A stretch of DNA of 64,000 nucleotides, taken from Aestuariivirga sp. (GTDB lineage: Bacteria; Pseudomonadota; Alphaproteobacteria; Rhizobiales; Aestuariivirgaceae). Where the stretch lies: contig NZ_JADCDB010000002.1 of NCBI RefSeq assembly GCF_020252395.1, positions 248,001-312,000 of the forward strand, written 5' to 3'. The notes below the pieces were generated by a model. The model saw only the letters and a program-made list of their open reading frames with translations. It made no database searches and was not told the origin of the DNA. Position 1 is the first letter of the stretch. Each line of letters begins with the position of its first letter. The translations under genes were made by a program, and so were the position numbers. Below, in pieces: positions 16,608-25,306 of the stretch.

Positions 16608-17488
16608 TGCCACTCCCCATCATTCTCGCCGATCAGCGCCTGGCTGAACGCCGTGGCATCAAGGCTGCCATCTTCGGCAAATCGGGCATCGGCAAGACCA
16701 GCCTGCTCTGGACGCTGCCGCCGGACACGACGCTGTTCTATGACCTCGAAGCGGGCGATCTCGCCATTGAGGGCTGGAGCGGCGACACGATCCGCCCGCG
16801 CACCTGGGACGAGTGCCGCGACTTCGCGGTGTTCATCGGCGGCGCCAATCCCGCCATCCCTGATGGCCGTCCCTATAGCCAGCGTCACTTCAACGAGGCC
16901 TGCGCCAAGTTCGGTGATCCGCGCGCACTCGACAAGTACGCCACGATCTTCGTCGACTCGATCACAGTCGCGGGCCGCCTCTGCTTCCAGTGGGCCAAGG
17001 AGCAGCCGGAGGCTTTCTCCGAGAAGACCGGCAAGCCCGATGTGCGGGGCGCCTACGGCCTGCATGGCCGTGAGATGATCGGCTGGATCACGCATCTTCA
17101 GCACACGCGGGCGAAGGACGTTTTCTTCGTCGGCATCCTCGACGAGAAGCTCGACGACTTCAATCGCAAGGTCTTCGTGCCGCAGATCGACGGCGCCAAG
17201 ACCGGGCTCGAATTGCCGGGCATCGTCGATGAAGTGCTGACGATGACGGAATTGGCTGACGCCGCAAACCAGCTGCACCGGGTCTTTGTCTGCCGGACGC
17301 TGAACCCCTGGAACTATCCCGCCAAGGATCGTTCCGGCCGGCTCGACCTCGTCGAGGAAGCCCACCTCGGCCGCCTCATCGCCAAGATCGGCGAGCCCGG
17401 CCGCTCCCCTCTCGAACGCCTCACTTTCAGCCGCCCGGCGCCTGTCGTCCCGGAGGCCGACACCGCTCACCCCCAGTCCAAGCTCTGA
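16607..17488 (+). CDS. RecA-fold ATPase, Sak4-like phage recombinase
   Basis: 293 residues. The start at ATG 16607 has AGGAGG 7 nt upstream and overlaps the previous stop (TGATG). Walker A is GKSGIGKT (24-31). A Walker-B-like ATIFVDSITV follows at about 113, with a short helical region GLHGREMIGWITHLQH and PGIVDEVLTM. The compact RecA-like core matches phage Sak4-type single-strand-annealing ATPases. The next gene encodes a likely ssDNA-binding protein, the usual partner. Assignment is by motif and neighbourhood. Confidence 0.75.
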   Translation: MPLPIILADQRLAERRGIKAAIFGKSGIGKTSLLWTLPPDTTLFYDLEAGDLAIEGWSGDTIRPRTWDECRDFAVFIGGANPAIPDGRPYSQRHFNEACAKFGDPRALDKYATIFVDSITVAGRLCFQWAKEQPEAFSEKTGKPDVRGAYGLHGREMIGWITHLQHTRAKDVFFVGILDEKLDDFNRKVFVPQIDGAKTGLELPGIVDEVLTMTELADAANQLHRVFVCRTLNPWNYPAKDRSGRLDLVEEAHLGRLIAKIGEPGRSPLERLTFSRPAPVVPEADTAHPQSKL

Positions 17489-17503
17489 TCCAGGAGAATT
17501 CCC

Positions 17504-18166
17504 ATGACGAACGCATGGAACGATTTCAACGACGCCAAGCAGAATGCCAATCTCATCCCCAAGGGAACCATCGCCAAGGTGCGCCTGACGATCCGTCCCG
17601 GCGGTTTCGACGACCCGTCGCAGGGCTGGACCGGCGGCTACGCCCGACGCGGCACCACGGGCTCCGTCTATCTCGATGTCGAGTACACGGTCCTCGAGGG
17701 TCCTTTCGCCAAGCGCAAGATCTGGTCGCTGATCGGGCTCTACAGCGCGTCCGGCCCGAACTGGGCCAACATGGGCCGCAGCCTGGTGCGCAGCATACTG
17801 AACTCGGCGCGGGGTCTGTCCGACAAGGACAATTCGCCCGATGCGCAGAATGCCCGCCGGATCTCCGGTTTTGCGGATCTCGACGGGATCGAGTTCTTGG
17901 CCCGCATCGACATCAGCAAGGACAGCAATGGCGAAGATAAGAACGACATTCGCCAGGCGGTGACGCGCGATCACAAGGAGTATGCCGCTGCCACGGGTGG
18001 CCATGCCGCGCCCATCGGCTACGCCACGGCTCCGGCCTATGCGGCCCCGGCCCAGCAGTCGGGCTACGTGGCCCCGCAGGCCCAGCAACCTACCTATGCG
18101 CCGCAGGCCCCGCAGCAGGCCGCCCCTGCGCCCGCCGCCGGCGTGCGTCCCACCTGGGCGAAGTGA
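17504..18166 (+). CDS. Putative phage single-stranded-DNA-binding protein
   Basis: 220 residues. Residues 1-~160 form a beta-rich domain (KGTIAKVRLTIRPGG...SVYLDVEYTVLEGPFAKRKIWSLIGL). The last ~60 are a disordered Ala/Pro/Gln/Tyr-rich tail (repeated YxAPQAQQP text), as in SSBs. The placement between a Sak4-like ATPase and a helicase fits an SSB role. There is no acidic tip like the bacterial SSB DDDIPF; it ends GVRPTWAK. AGGAGAATTCCC gives a good ribosome-binding site. Confidence 0.65.
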   Translation: MTNAWNDFNDAKQNANLIPKGTIAKVRLTIRPGGFDDPSQGWTGGYARRGTTGSVYLDVEYTVLEGPFAKRKIWSLIGLYSASGPNWANMGRSLVRSILNSARGLSDKDNSPDAQNARRISGFADLDGIEFLARIDISKDSNGEDKNDIRQAVTRDHKEYAAATGGHAAPIGYATAPAYAAPAQQSGYVAPQAQQPTYAPQAPQQAAPAPAAGVRPTWAK

Positions 18167-18175
18167 GGTCACGCC

Positions 18176-19858
18176 ATGCTGCTTCGTCCCCGTCAGAAGA
18201 TCTTTGTTGAGCGCAGCCTGTCTGCGCTCAACACCCGCCGCAACACGCTGGGCGTCGCTCCGACGGCGGCCGGCAAGACGATCATGCTCTCGGCCGTTGC
18301 CGGCGAGGTAGTGCGCGGAACCGAGGCCAAGGCCTGTGTCCTCGCCCACCGGGATGAACTGACCGATCAGAACCGGACGAAGTTCGGCCGCGTCAATCCG
18401 GGAGTCACCACGTCTGTCGTCGACGCGAATGCAAAGTCCTGGGATGGCCAGGTGACGTTCGCCATGGCACCGACCCTGTCACGCGCCTCGAACCTTGTCG
18501 ACATGCCGGCGCTTGATCTCCTGGTCATTGATGAGGCGCACCACGCGGTTGCTGACAGCTACCGGCGCATCATCGATCACACCTTGCAGCGGAACCCGTC
18601 TGCAAAGATCTTCGGTGTCACCGCCACACCGAACCGGGGCGACAAACAGGGCCTGCGCGAGGTCTTCGACAATGTCGCGGACCAGATCCGCATCGCCGAG
18701 CTGATCGCGTCCGGCCACCTCGTGCCCCCGCGCACCTTCGTCATTGATGTCGGTGTGCAGGATGCCCTGAAGAAGGTGCGCCGTGTCGCGGCCGATTTCG
18801 ACATGGGCGAGGTCGACGCGATCATGAACAAGTCGCCCGTTACCGATGCGGTGATCGCCAACTGGAAGGAGAAGGCCGCCGGCCGCCAGACGGTCGTGTT
18901 CTGCTCCACGGTCGATCATGCACGCAACGTGGCGGACGCCTTCAAGGCCGCCGGTGTCTCCGCCGCGCTCGTCCATGGCGAGATGGGCGATGCCGACCGC
19001 AAGGCGACGCTCGCTGCCTATGACAAAGGTGAGATCCAGGTCATCGCCAATGTTGCGGTGCTGACCGAGGGCTGGGACCATCCGCCCACCTCCTGCGTTG
19101 TGCTACTCCGGCCGTCTTCCTACAAGTCCACCATGATCCAGATGGTCGGGCGGGGCCTGCGGACCGTGAATGCGGAAGAATACCCCGGCGTGATCAAGAC
19201 CGACTGCGTCATCCTAGACTTTGGCACCTCGAGCCTCATCCACGGTTCGCTTGAGCAGGATGTCGATCTGGACGGGCGGCAGGCGACAGGGGAGGCGCCC
19301 ACCAAGTGCTGCCCCTCCTGTGAGGCGGAGGTTCCCGCCGCCGTGATGGAATGCCCGCTCTGCGGCCATGTCTGGGAAAGCGAGCGCGATGCAGGCGACC
19401 CGGAAGCGCTCGGCCACTTCGTGATGACGGAGATCGACCTTCTGGCGCGCTCCAGCTTCGCCTGGGTCGACATCAACGGGGACGGTTCTGTCATGATGGC
19501 TGCCGGCTTCACCGCTTGGGCTGGGGTCTTCCATGAGGACGGACGCTGTTATGCGGTGGGCGGCGCCAGGAACAAGCCCTCCGCCCTGCTGGGAGTGGGC
19601 GAAAGCATCGTCTGCCTCGCAGCCGCCGATGACTGGCTCAACAACAATGAGACGGACGAGTCGGCGCACAAGACCAAAGCCTGGCTGCGCCAGCCGCCGA
19701 CCGAGCGGCAGTTCGCCTTCCTGCCTCCCACCTGTCGGATGGACTACAGCCTGACCCGCTACCAGGCCTCGGCCATGCTGAGCCTCAAGTTCAACCTTGC
19801 CGCCATTCGTGCCCGGATCAGCGAGGCCAAGGGCGCCCGGTTCGCGGTGGCCGCGTGA
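18176..19858 (+). CDS. Phage DEAD/DEAH-box helicase with zinc ribbon
   Basis: 560 residues, superfamily 2. Motif I is APTAAGKT (28-35), motif II LLVIDEAHHAV (~118), motif III-like FGVTATPNR, and the helicase-C region contains TVVFCSTVDHARNVADAF, VLTEGWDHPPTSCVVLLRP and MIQMVGRGLR (motif VI). A four-Cys zinc ribbon CCPSC...ECPLCG lies at about 378-395. The C-terminal ~170 residues are phage-specific. It unwinds DNA during phage replication or recombination. It begins 10 bp after the SSB-like gene. Confidence 0.92.
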   Translation: MLLRPRQKIFVERSLSALNTRRNTLGVAPTAAGKTIMLSAVAGEVVRGTEAKACVLAHRDELTDQNRTKFGRVNPGVTTSVVDANAKSWDGQVTFAMAPTLSRASNLVDMPALDLLVIDEAHHAVADSYRRIIDHTLQRNPSAKIFGVTATPNRGDKQGLREVFDNVADQIRIAELIASGHLVPPRTFVIDVGVQDALKKVRRVAADFDMGEVDAIMNKSPVTDAVIANWKEKAAGRQTVVFCSTVDHARNVADAFKAAGVSAALVHGEMGDADRKATLAAYDKGEIQVIANVAVLTEGWDHPPTSCVVLLRPSSYKSTMIQMVGRGLRTVNAEEYPGVIKTDCVILDFGTSSLIHGSLEQDVDLDGRQATGEAPTKCCPSCEAEVPAAVMECPLCGHVWESERDAGDPEALGHFVMTEIDLLARSSFAWVDINGDGSVMMAAGFTAWAGVFHEDGRCYAVGGARNKPSALLGVGESIVCLAAADDWLNNNETDESAHKTKAWLRQPPTERQFAFLPPTCRMDYSLTRYQASAMLSLKFNLAAIRARISEAKGARFAVAA

Positions 19859-19870
19859 TGGAGGAGCTTC

Positions 19871-20266
19871 ATGTCGCCATCACCCAACTCTGCCGGTGCG
19901 CGGTTTACCTTCTGGCATCCGCGCTTCGCGCTCTGCGCAGTGTGTCGGCAGCCGACGCGTGGCTTTGGCTGGTCCGAGCCTCAGCGTGTGAGCCGGCCGC
20001 GCCCCTCGGTGTGGTTCTGCTCCATGACCTGTCAGGCCTTCTTCTGGCAACGGGCCCGGAGGTCTTCCGCCATGGTTGATCTCACCGAGGAAGAAAAATC
20101 CGCCATGCGCCAAGCCATGCAGATAGTGGCCGAGGTCATGGAGGAGATCGGCTGGCAGACCAAGCTGATCGACCTCAGCGAACCGCAGGTCCTCACCCTC
20201 ATCGAAGTCGCCATCGGCGGCTTCCAGGACGCGATGCGCGAGATCACCGCGGGCAACAAGCAGTAA
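19871..20266 (+). CDS. DUF6511-like phage protein
   Basis: 131 residues. The N-terminal half has a Cys-pair zinc-finger layout (FALCAVCRQPTRGFGWSEP...VWFCSMTCQAFF). The C-terminal half is a helical acidic domain (TEEEKSAMRQAMQIVAEVMEEIGWQTKLIDLSEPQVLTLIEVAIGGFQDAMREI) that I associate with DUF6511. An overlapping 74-codon frame from 19855 is less convincing. It is placed between the helicase and the nuclease, so it probably belongs to the replication module. Confidence 0.72.
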   Translation: MSPSPNSAGARFTFWHPRFALCAVCRQPTRGFGWSEPQRVSRPRPSVWFCSMTCQAFFWQRARRSSAMVDLTEEEKSAMRQAMQIVAEVMEEIGWQTKLIDLSEPQVLTLIEVAIGGFQDAMREITAGNKQ

Positions 20267-20283
20267 TTTCCAGAGGTGCTATT

Positions 20284-21054
20284 TTGACACTCGATTACAA
20301 TCACACGCGCAGTTTCGCGGAAGCCCTCAACGACGCCATCAATACGGCGCTGACCGATGAAAACGACACGCGTCCCTACCGCGAATATCTCGGCGGATCG
20401 CGCGTGGGTCACGCCTGCGAGCGCGCCCTGCAGTTCGAGTTTGCCGGCGCCCCGAGAGACGATGGTGCTGACTTTCCCGGCCAGACCCTGCGCATCTTCG
20501 CCATCGGTCATGCGCTCGAGGATCTGGCAATCCAGTGGCTGCGCGCGGCTGGGGTCGATCTCTATACCCGCAAGGGCAATGATCCCGATGGTGAGCAGTT
20601 CGGCTTCTCGGTGGCGGGTGGTCGTATCCGCGGCCATGTCGACGGCATCATTGCTGCCGCCCCCGAGCCCATGTCACTCGGCGTGCCTGCGCTCTGGGAA
20701 TGCAAGACCATGAACGCAAAGAACTGGCGCGCCTGCGTCAAGGACGGGGTGGTGGTCTCAAAGCCGGTCTATGCGGCGCAGATCGCGCTCTACCAAGCTT
20801 ATATGGACGCCTCCGTTCCGGGGCTGGCATCGAACCCGGCGCTGTTTACCGCCATCAACAAGGACACTGCAGAGCTGCATCACGAGCTGGTGCCGTTCAA
20901 CGCCGAGCTTGCGCAGCGGATGAGCGACCGCGCCGTGCGGATCCTGAGCGCCACCGATGCAGGCGATTTGCTGCCGCGCATTGCGCGCGACCGCGATCAC
21001 TTCGAGTGCCGGATGTGCGCTTACGCCAACCGCTGCTGGAGGCTGGCCCAATGA
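20284..21054 (+). CDS. Cas4-like Fe-S PD-(D/E)XK nuclease
   Basis: 256 residues, TTG start with AGAGGTG upstream. The nuclease core has IRGHVDGII (metal-binding Asp, ~120) and LWECKTMNAKNW (E-x-K, ~140). Four cysteines are spaced as in Cas4/AddB: Cys45 in GHACERAL and Cys242, Cys245, Cys251 in ECRMCAYANRC, so a 4Fe-4S cluster is expected. In phages such enzymes resect DNA to make ssDNA for Sak4/Red-type annealing. No CRISPR array or cas1/cas2 is nearby. It overlaps the next gene by ATGA. Confidence 0.88.
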   Translation: MTLDYNHTRSFAEALNDAINTALTDENDTRPYREYLGGSRVGHACERALQFEFAGAPRDDGADFPGQTLRIFAIGHALEDLAIQWLRAAGVDLYTRKGNDPDGEQFGFSVAGGRIRGHVDGIIAAAPEPMSLGVPALWECKTMNAKNWRACVKDGVVVSKPVYAAQIALYQAYMDASVPGLASNPALFTAINKDTAELHHELVPFNAELAQRMSDRAVRILSATDAGDLLPRIARDRDHFECRMCAYANRCWRLAQ

Positions 21055-23375
21055 GCGATGATCATGACGACAAAACCACTGGCGAAGTGATCCACTTCAA
21101 TCCATGGCGCGATTTCAACGACGCGGCGCCGCAGGAGGACCCGTTCGGCATCGAGCCCGATGCGGACCAGCTGGCGACGTTTATGGATGTGGTCTTCAGC
21201 TATTGCGAAGGCCCGATCCCGGTGCGCGGCTTCGTCGACAAGGGACAAGGCCGGGACGGCAAGCCCAACAATATCTGGATCGAGGCTGACGCCTCGGCCT
21301 TCGATAAGCTGAAGACCTTCGCCACCTGGGCGTGGCGCGAGGGTGCGGCCCTCTATGTCATCCCGGGGACCGTGGCGGCCCAGGGCCAGGCGCGTGCCCA
21401 CGAGGTCCTGCAGATGCAGGCCATCGTCGTGGATCTCGATGCAGGCGACATTCCGGCAAAGCTCGCGCACCTCGTGCGACATCTCGGCACACCCACGCTC
21501 ACGGTCGAGAGCGGCGGCCGGACGCCGGAGGGCGCCATCAAGCTGCATGTCTGGTGGAAGCTTACCGAGGCCGCCACCGGCGAGGATCTTGCAGCCCTCT
21601 GCCGCCTGCGCGGCGACATCGCAATGAAGGTGGGTGGCGACACGCATTTCCGGTCGGCGCACCAGCCGATCCGTGTCGCCGGTTCCGTCTATCACAAGGG
21701 CGGCTTCCAGCGGCTCGTCCAGATCCGCGACCATCACCCGGTTGAGGTGGAACTCGCGGAGTTCGCTGAGCAGGTAGCTGCCATGCCGGCATTGCCGGGT
21801 GTCGGCATGGAGCCCACGCCAGAGGCAAGCGCCAAACCTTCGCTCGAAACCATTCTCACCACCCCGGTGCATGAAGGCGGCACGGACCACTGGACCCGGT
21901 TCGAAGGCGCGAGCGCTGCGATTGGCCACTACGTCCGGCTGGTCCACGACGGCAAGATGACGCCGAATGATGGTTGGGAAGCGATCTGCCAGTACAACGC
22001 CGCCATGCTGCGCCCGTCGTGGCCGCCGGAACGCCTGCAGCAGGAGGCCGACCGCCTCTGGGCGCTGCACGTCAGGAAGAACGGCCCGGCACTGCTGCGT
22101 GCTGAGGAGAACGCAACCTCCGCCGCCACTGCGATCCCGGTGTTTTCAATGGGGGAGTTGCTTGATGACCGCTCGCCCATGCCGGAGGACATCATTGCCC
22201 CACGCGTTCTTACTCCGGGTGGCCTTCTGGTGCTCGGTGGCGCACCGAAGGTGGGCAAGAGCGATTTCCTGATCAGCCTTCTCGCCCACATGGCGGCTGG
22301 AGTGCCTTTTCTCGGGTTTACGCCGCCGCGCGCAATGCGGGTGTTCTACCTCCAGGCGGAAATCCAGTACCACTATCTGCGCGAGCGCATGCAGCAGATC
22401 CGTCTCGATGCACGCGTCATCACGGGCGCGCGCGACCGGCTGTTCGCTACCCCGAAGCTGCGCATGATCCTCGACGACAAGGGCCTCGCCCTGGTGGTTG
22501 AGGCCGTGCGGGTCCGTTTCCCCGACGCGCCGCCTGACATTATCTGCCTCGACCCGATCCGCAACCTGTTCGACGGCGGCGAGGACGGCGGCGGGGAGAA
22601 TGACAACGCAGCGATGATGTTCTTCCTGACCGAACGGGTGGAGCGGCTGCGTGAGGCAGTGGCGCCCGACTCCGGCATCATTCTCGCCCACCACACCAAG
22701 AAGATGAACCGCAAGGCTGTTCTCGAGGATCCGTTCCAGGCGCTGTCGGGCGCCAGCGCGCTGCGTGGCTTTTACACCTCAGGGCTGCTCATGCACCGGC
22801 CTGACGAAGAGAGCACCATGCGCCGGCTGGAAATCGAACTCCGCAACGGTCCGGCGCTTCAGCCCAAGCTGATCGACAAGGAGAACGGCCGCTGGGTCGA
22901 GATCAACCCCATGAACGAGCGCCTCGTGCGCAAGGACCTGGGCGCCAGGCATGACGCCGAGCGGATGCGCAAGAACGAGGTGATCCTCGGCCTGATCTAT
23001 GAGGAGGCACGCGACGGCAAGGTCTACACCATGACCAGCTTTGCCGAGGCCTTTGAGAACAAGGCTGGGCTCAGCGGACAGACGGTCATCCGTGACCGAC
23101 TCGGAGTGCTCACCACCAAGGGCTTTGTGAAGTTTGTCCGCGGCACCGCCGCCACCGAAATTGGTCTCGCCGCCGAGCGCAGCAAGTACGGCTACCTCTG
23201 TGTCGAGGGGATGGAACTCGGTACTGGCAAGGACCAGGTCGATCCTGCCACCGGGGAAGTCATGCCCGAGCTCCTTCCGGTCCTGCCGAGCCACTACAAG
23301 TGCACCCAGACCGGTGCCGTGCTGCCCGTCGAGAACCCCGCCGTATGGGTCTACCGCGAGGAGGATCTGGCATGA
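21051..23375 (+). CDS. Phage replication protein: primase-like N-domain plus RecA-like ATPase
   Basis: 774 residues from ATG 21051, which overlaps the nuclease stop; an upstream in-frame ATG at 20700 would lie inside that gene and is rejected. Residues ~20-260 look like an AEP-type primase/RepB domain (QMQAIVVDLDAGD, TLTVESGGRTPEGAIKLHVWW, HQPIRVAGSVYHKGGF). Residues ~380-620 form a KaiC/RepA-like ATPase with Walker A GGAPKVGKSD and IICLDPIRNLFDGG, then ILAHHTKKMNRK. A winged-helix C-terminus follows. It probably initiates phage replication at the repeat cluster just downstream. Confidence 0.8.
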   Translation: MSDDHDDKTTGEVIHFNPWRDFNDAAPQEDPFGIEPDADQLATFMDVVFSYCEGPIPVRGFVDKGQGRDGKPNNIWIEADASAFDKLKTFATWAWREGAALYVIPGTVAAQGQARAHEVLQMQAIVVDLDAGDIPAKLAHLVRHLGTPTLTVESGGRTPEGAIKLHVWWKLTEAATGEDLAALCRLRGDIAMKVGGDTHFRSAHQPIRVAGSVYHKGGFQRLVQIRDHHPVEVELAEFAEQVAAMPALPGVGMEPTPEASAKPSLETILTTPVHEGGTDHWTRFEGASAAIGHYVRLVHDGKMTPNDGWEAICQYNAAMLRPSWPPERLQQEADRLWALHVRKNGPALLRAEENATSAATAIPVFSMGELLDDRSPMPEDIIAPRVLTPGGLLVLGGAPKVGKSDFLISLLAHMAAGVPFLGFTPPRAMRVFYLQAEIQYHYLRERMQQIRLDARVITGARDRLFATPKLRMILDDKGLALVVEAVRVRFPDAPPDIICLDPIRNLFDGGEDGGGENDNAAMMFFLTERVERLREAVAPDSGIILAHHTKKMNRKAVLEDPFQALSGASALRGFYTSGLLMHRPDEESTMRRLEIELRNGPALQPKLIDKENGRWVEINPMNERLVRKDLGARHDAERMRKNEVILGLIYEEARDGKVYTMTSFAEAFENKAGLSGQTVIRDRLGVLTTKGFVKFVRGTAATEIGLAAERSKYGYLCVEGMELGTGKDQVDPATGEVMPELLPVLPSHYKCTQTGAVLPVENPAVWVYREEDLA

Positions 23376-23781
23376 TCTGTACCTTGCGGAAGGTTCCGAA
23401 ATCTGCCCCCCGATTTCCGGAATCTGGACCAGATTTCGCAAAATCTGCTCAGCCCCCGAAATCTGGAATCTGGATTTTCTGTCGCTTTCTCAATGGCTTA
23501 GATGGTGCATTCCAGATTTCGGAAACAACTTTCCGCAATCTGCTCCGCAATCTGGAGTTCATTAGTGAAATCAATGACTTTGAGCAGATTTCAGATTACG
23601 GATTTCTCCCCCTAAAGGGGAGGTGCCACCCGCTGAAGCTGGGTATGGCACCTTCCCGGGAACCTGTTTGGTGGGACGATGGGTAAGTAGATCCATTCCC
23701 CCCAATCCAGACGGACGGCTGCCTTCAGCGCGCCACCCCCTGACCATCCATCACCCCATCACCCTCATGACGGAGACCATC
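23376..23781. other. Non-coding region with repeat cluster, candidate phage replication origin
   Basis: Eleven copies of a 9-nt motif close to CGAAATCTG, in both orientations, fill 23397-23600. They lie at about 23397, 23419, 23439, 23457, 23465, 23534 and 23546 on plus, and 23429, 23512, 23585 and 23592 on minus. The segment is AT-rich against GC-rich flanks and follows the replication ATPase gene. A 104-codon frame starting at ATG 23372 crosses it, but its peptide simply reflects the DNA repeats. The remainder up to 23781 has no clear gene. Confidence 0.6.
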
Positions 23782-24294
23782 ATGGCTTCGAATGCCCAGA
23801 CTCTGCCTGCCGCCAGACCCAACCCCGCGACAGGCTCCATTCTCGCCCTCGACCTCGGCACCAGCATGGGCTGGGCGCTGCGGCTTGGGAACGAGACCCA
23901 CAGCGGCACCGTATCCTTCCGCCCCAGCCGCTACGACGGCGGTGGCATGCGCTACGTCCGCTTTCGTCACTGGCTCGATCAGCTGGCCGTGACAACCGGA
24001 TTGCCCGAGGCCGTTTACTTCGAGGAAGTGCGCCGCCACGCGGCCACCGACGCGGCCCACATTTACGGCGGCTTCCTCGCCTGCCTCACCGCCTGGTGCG
24101 AAGAACGCGGTCTTGCCTACCAGGGCGTGCCTGTCGGCACCATCAAGCGGCACGTGACGTCCAAGGGCAATGCCGACAAGCAGGCGGTGATCGAAGCCGT
24201 CCGCGCCCGCGGCTTCACGCCTGCCGACGACAACGAAGCCGACGCCATCGCCCTCCTCCTCTGGGCCATTGAGACCAAGGGTGGTGTGCTGTGA
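23782..24294 (+). CDS. RuvC-like Holliday-junction resolvase
   Basis: 170 residues. GGAG lies 6 nt before ATG 23782, preferred over the in-frame ATG at 23767. RNase H-fold catalytic residues are visible: Asp24 in ILALDLGTSMGWAL, Glu in VYFEEVRRH (~80), and the terminal acidic motif PADDNEADAIALLLW (~150). PVGTIKRHVTSKGNADKQAVIEAV is typical of phage RuvC relatives. It would cut branched intermediates before packaging. The stop overlaps the next gene by TGATG. Confidence 0.88.
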   Translation: MASNAQTLPAARPNPATGSILALDLGTSMGWALRLGNETHSGTVSFRPSRYDGGGMRYVRFRHWLDQLAVTTGLPEAVYFEEVRRHAATDAAHIYGGFLACLTAWCEERGLAYQGVPVGTIKRHVTSKGNADKQAVIEAVRARGFTPADDNEADAIALLLWAIETKGGVL

Positions 24295-24572
24295 TGAGCG
24301 GCGAAGCAATGCTCATTGAGGCCGCCCGCATCATTGCCAAACGGCGTGTGGCCTATGGCCACCCAGCCTCGTCCATGGCGGCGATCGCGGCCCGCTGGTC
24401 GGTGACCCTCGGCACGCCCGTCACCCCCGCAACCGTCGCCCTCTGCCTGATTGATCTGAAGCTTGCGCGTCTCGCGCACGATCCCGCTCACGCCGACTCC
24501 ATCACCGACATCGCAGGCTACGCGGCCGTGCTCCGCGAAGTCGTCACCCAACATCAGCAGGAAGGAATCTGA
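24294..24572 (+). CDS. Small phage protein, DUF6378-like
   Basis: 92 residues. AARIIAKRRVAYGHP at the start and LIDLKLARLAHDPAHADSITDIAGYAAVLREVV at the end match the short phage family DUF6378, as far as can be told by eye. Function unknown. The start is ATG 24294 (a GTG sits 3 nt upstream). It overlaps the resolvase gene and is followed 3 bp later by the next gene. Confidence 0.68.
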   Translation: MSGEAMLIEAARIIAKRRVAYGHPASSMAAIAARWSVTLGTPVTPATVALCLIDLKLARLAHDPAHADSITDIAGYAAVLREVVTQHQQEGI

Positions 24573-24575
24573 ACC

Positions 24576-25136
24576 ATGGTTCGTGGAAGAAAACGTAAAC
24601 CTGGAAAACGCTACCCTTGCGGCAAGCGCATGCGCGAGGAAACAGAGCGCGAGGCCATGTCGACCGTGCTCGATGCGCGTAAGCGCCATTTCGGGGTGTC
24701 GGGCAAGGAAGCGCGTGATGAACGCCTTGGCACCGCACTCGGACGGCTCGCCTTCAAGGGGTTGATCAGCGACGTGCAGTACCAGGCCGGTGTCGCTTTT
24801 GCCGACCTCTACCTCAGGCACAACGTTACCGTCGGATTGCCAATGCCGAGCCCGAGCTCGGTCACAGGGCTTCTGATCAACGAGGGAATCTTTGGCGCCA
24901 GCCCCAGCGAGCCAGTGCTTGAGGTGATCGAAAAGGTCAAGCGGCGTTATGCCGACGCCACCGCAGTCCTCGACGAATGCGACCGCGAGCAGCGGCTGTC
25001 ACCCGGACGCCGGCCGACCTTCCTCGTCTACCGGGTGATTTGCGCCGACGAGGACGTGCAGCACTGGGACACGGAAGATATCGGAAATCTGCGCGTCGCA
25101 CTCAACGCTCTGGTGCGCGTGTTCCGCCTGGGGTGA
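24576..25136 (+). CDS. Last early gene, basic N-terminus, unknown function
   Basis: 186 residues. It begins with an Arg/Lys-rich segment (VRGRKRKPGKRYPCGKRMRE) followed by helical regions and ends ALNALVRVFRLG. No family is recognised. Its position, last in the early operon and directly ahead of the promoter-terminator pair at 25.2-25.3 kb, is where lambdoid phages encode the late antiterminator Q. That role is only a positional hypothesis. Confidence 0.7.
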   Translation: MVRGRKRKPGKRYPCGKRMREETEREAMSTVLDARKRHFGVSGKEARDERLGTALGRLAFKGLISDVQYQAGVAFADLYLRHNVTVGLPMPSPSSVTGLLINEGIFGASPSEPVLEVIEKVKRRYADATAVLDECDREQRLSPGRRPTFLVYRVICADEDVQHWDTEDIGNLRVALNALVRVFRLG

Positions 25137-25217
25137 GGTTATCCACACGACAGGACTACGATGCGCTTCGCACCAGTGCGCAGGAGTTATCATGTTGATT
25201 TATATTGCGAAAACGTC

Positions 25218-25246
25218 TTGACGATCAACCGAAACGCGACTAAAAG
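25218..25246 (+). promoter_or_regulatory. Candidate phage late promoter
   Basis: TTGACG (25218-25223), a spacer of exactly 17 nt and TAAAAG (25241-25246). It sits in an AT-rich gap between the early and late gene blocks. Transcription would begin near 25253, only 20 nt before a terminator stem. Confidence 0.6.
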
Positions 25247-25272
25247 TTCCGTTATTGGATGCTTAGAAATGT

Positions 25273-25306
25273 GCCCGGAGATAACCCCTCCGGGCCTTTT
25301 CTTTTT
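25273..25306 (+). terminator. Intrinsic terminator directly behind the late promoter
   Basis: The 8-bp stem GCCCGGAG / CTCCGGGC with a 7-nt loop (25273-25295) is followed by CTTTTCTTTTT. It would stop a transcript of about 50 nt from the promoter above, and also block early read-through into the late genes. The next ribosome-binding site, GGAGG at 25309-25313, follows directly. Confidence 0.85.

Noticed and set aside
16466-18349. A long open frame on the minus strand (627 codons) opposite the early genes
   Set aside because: It lies opposite three well-supported plus-strand genes (unknown early protein, Sak4-like ATPase, SSB-like). Its sequence is Arg/Gly/Asp/Leu-rich, as expected of GC-rich antisense frames, and shows no domain.
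19855-20079. A 74-codon frame starting at the helicase stop
   Set aside because: The overlapping frame 19871-20266 encodes a better supported protein with a Cys-pair motif and a DUF6511-like helical domain.
20284-21054. Cas4-like nuclease as part of a CRISPR-Cas locus
   Set aside because: No direct-repeat/spacer array, cas1, cas2 or effector gene is present; the neighbours are phage recombination and replication genes.
23372-23686. A possible 104-codon gene overlapping the replication ATPase stop by ATGA
   Set aside because: The ATGA junction is tempting, but the peptide is just the translation of the repeated AAATCTG motif. It has no recognisable domain, and the segment is better explained as a repeat array.
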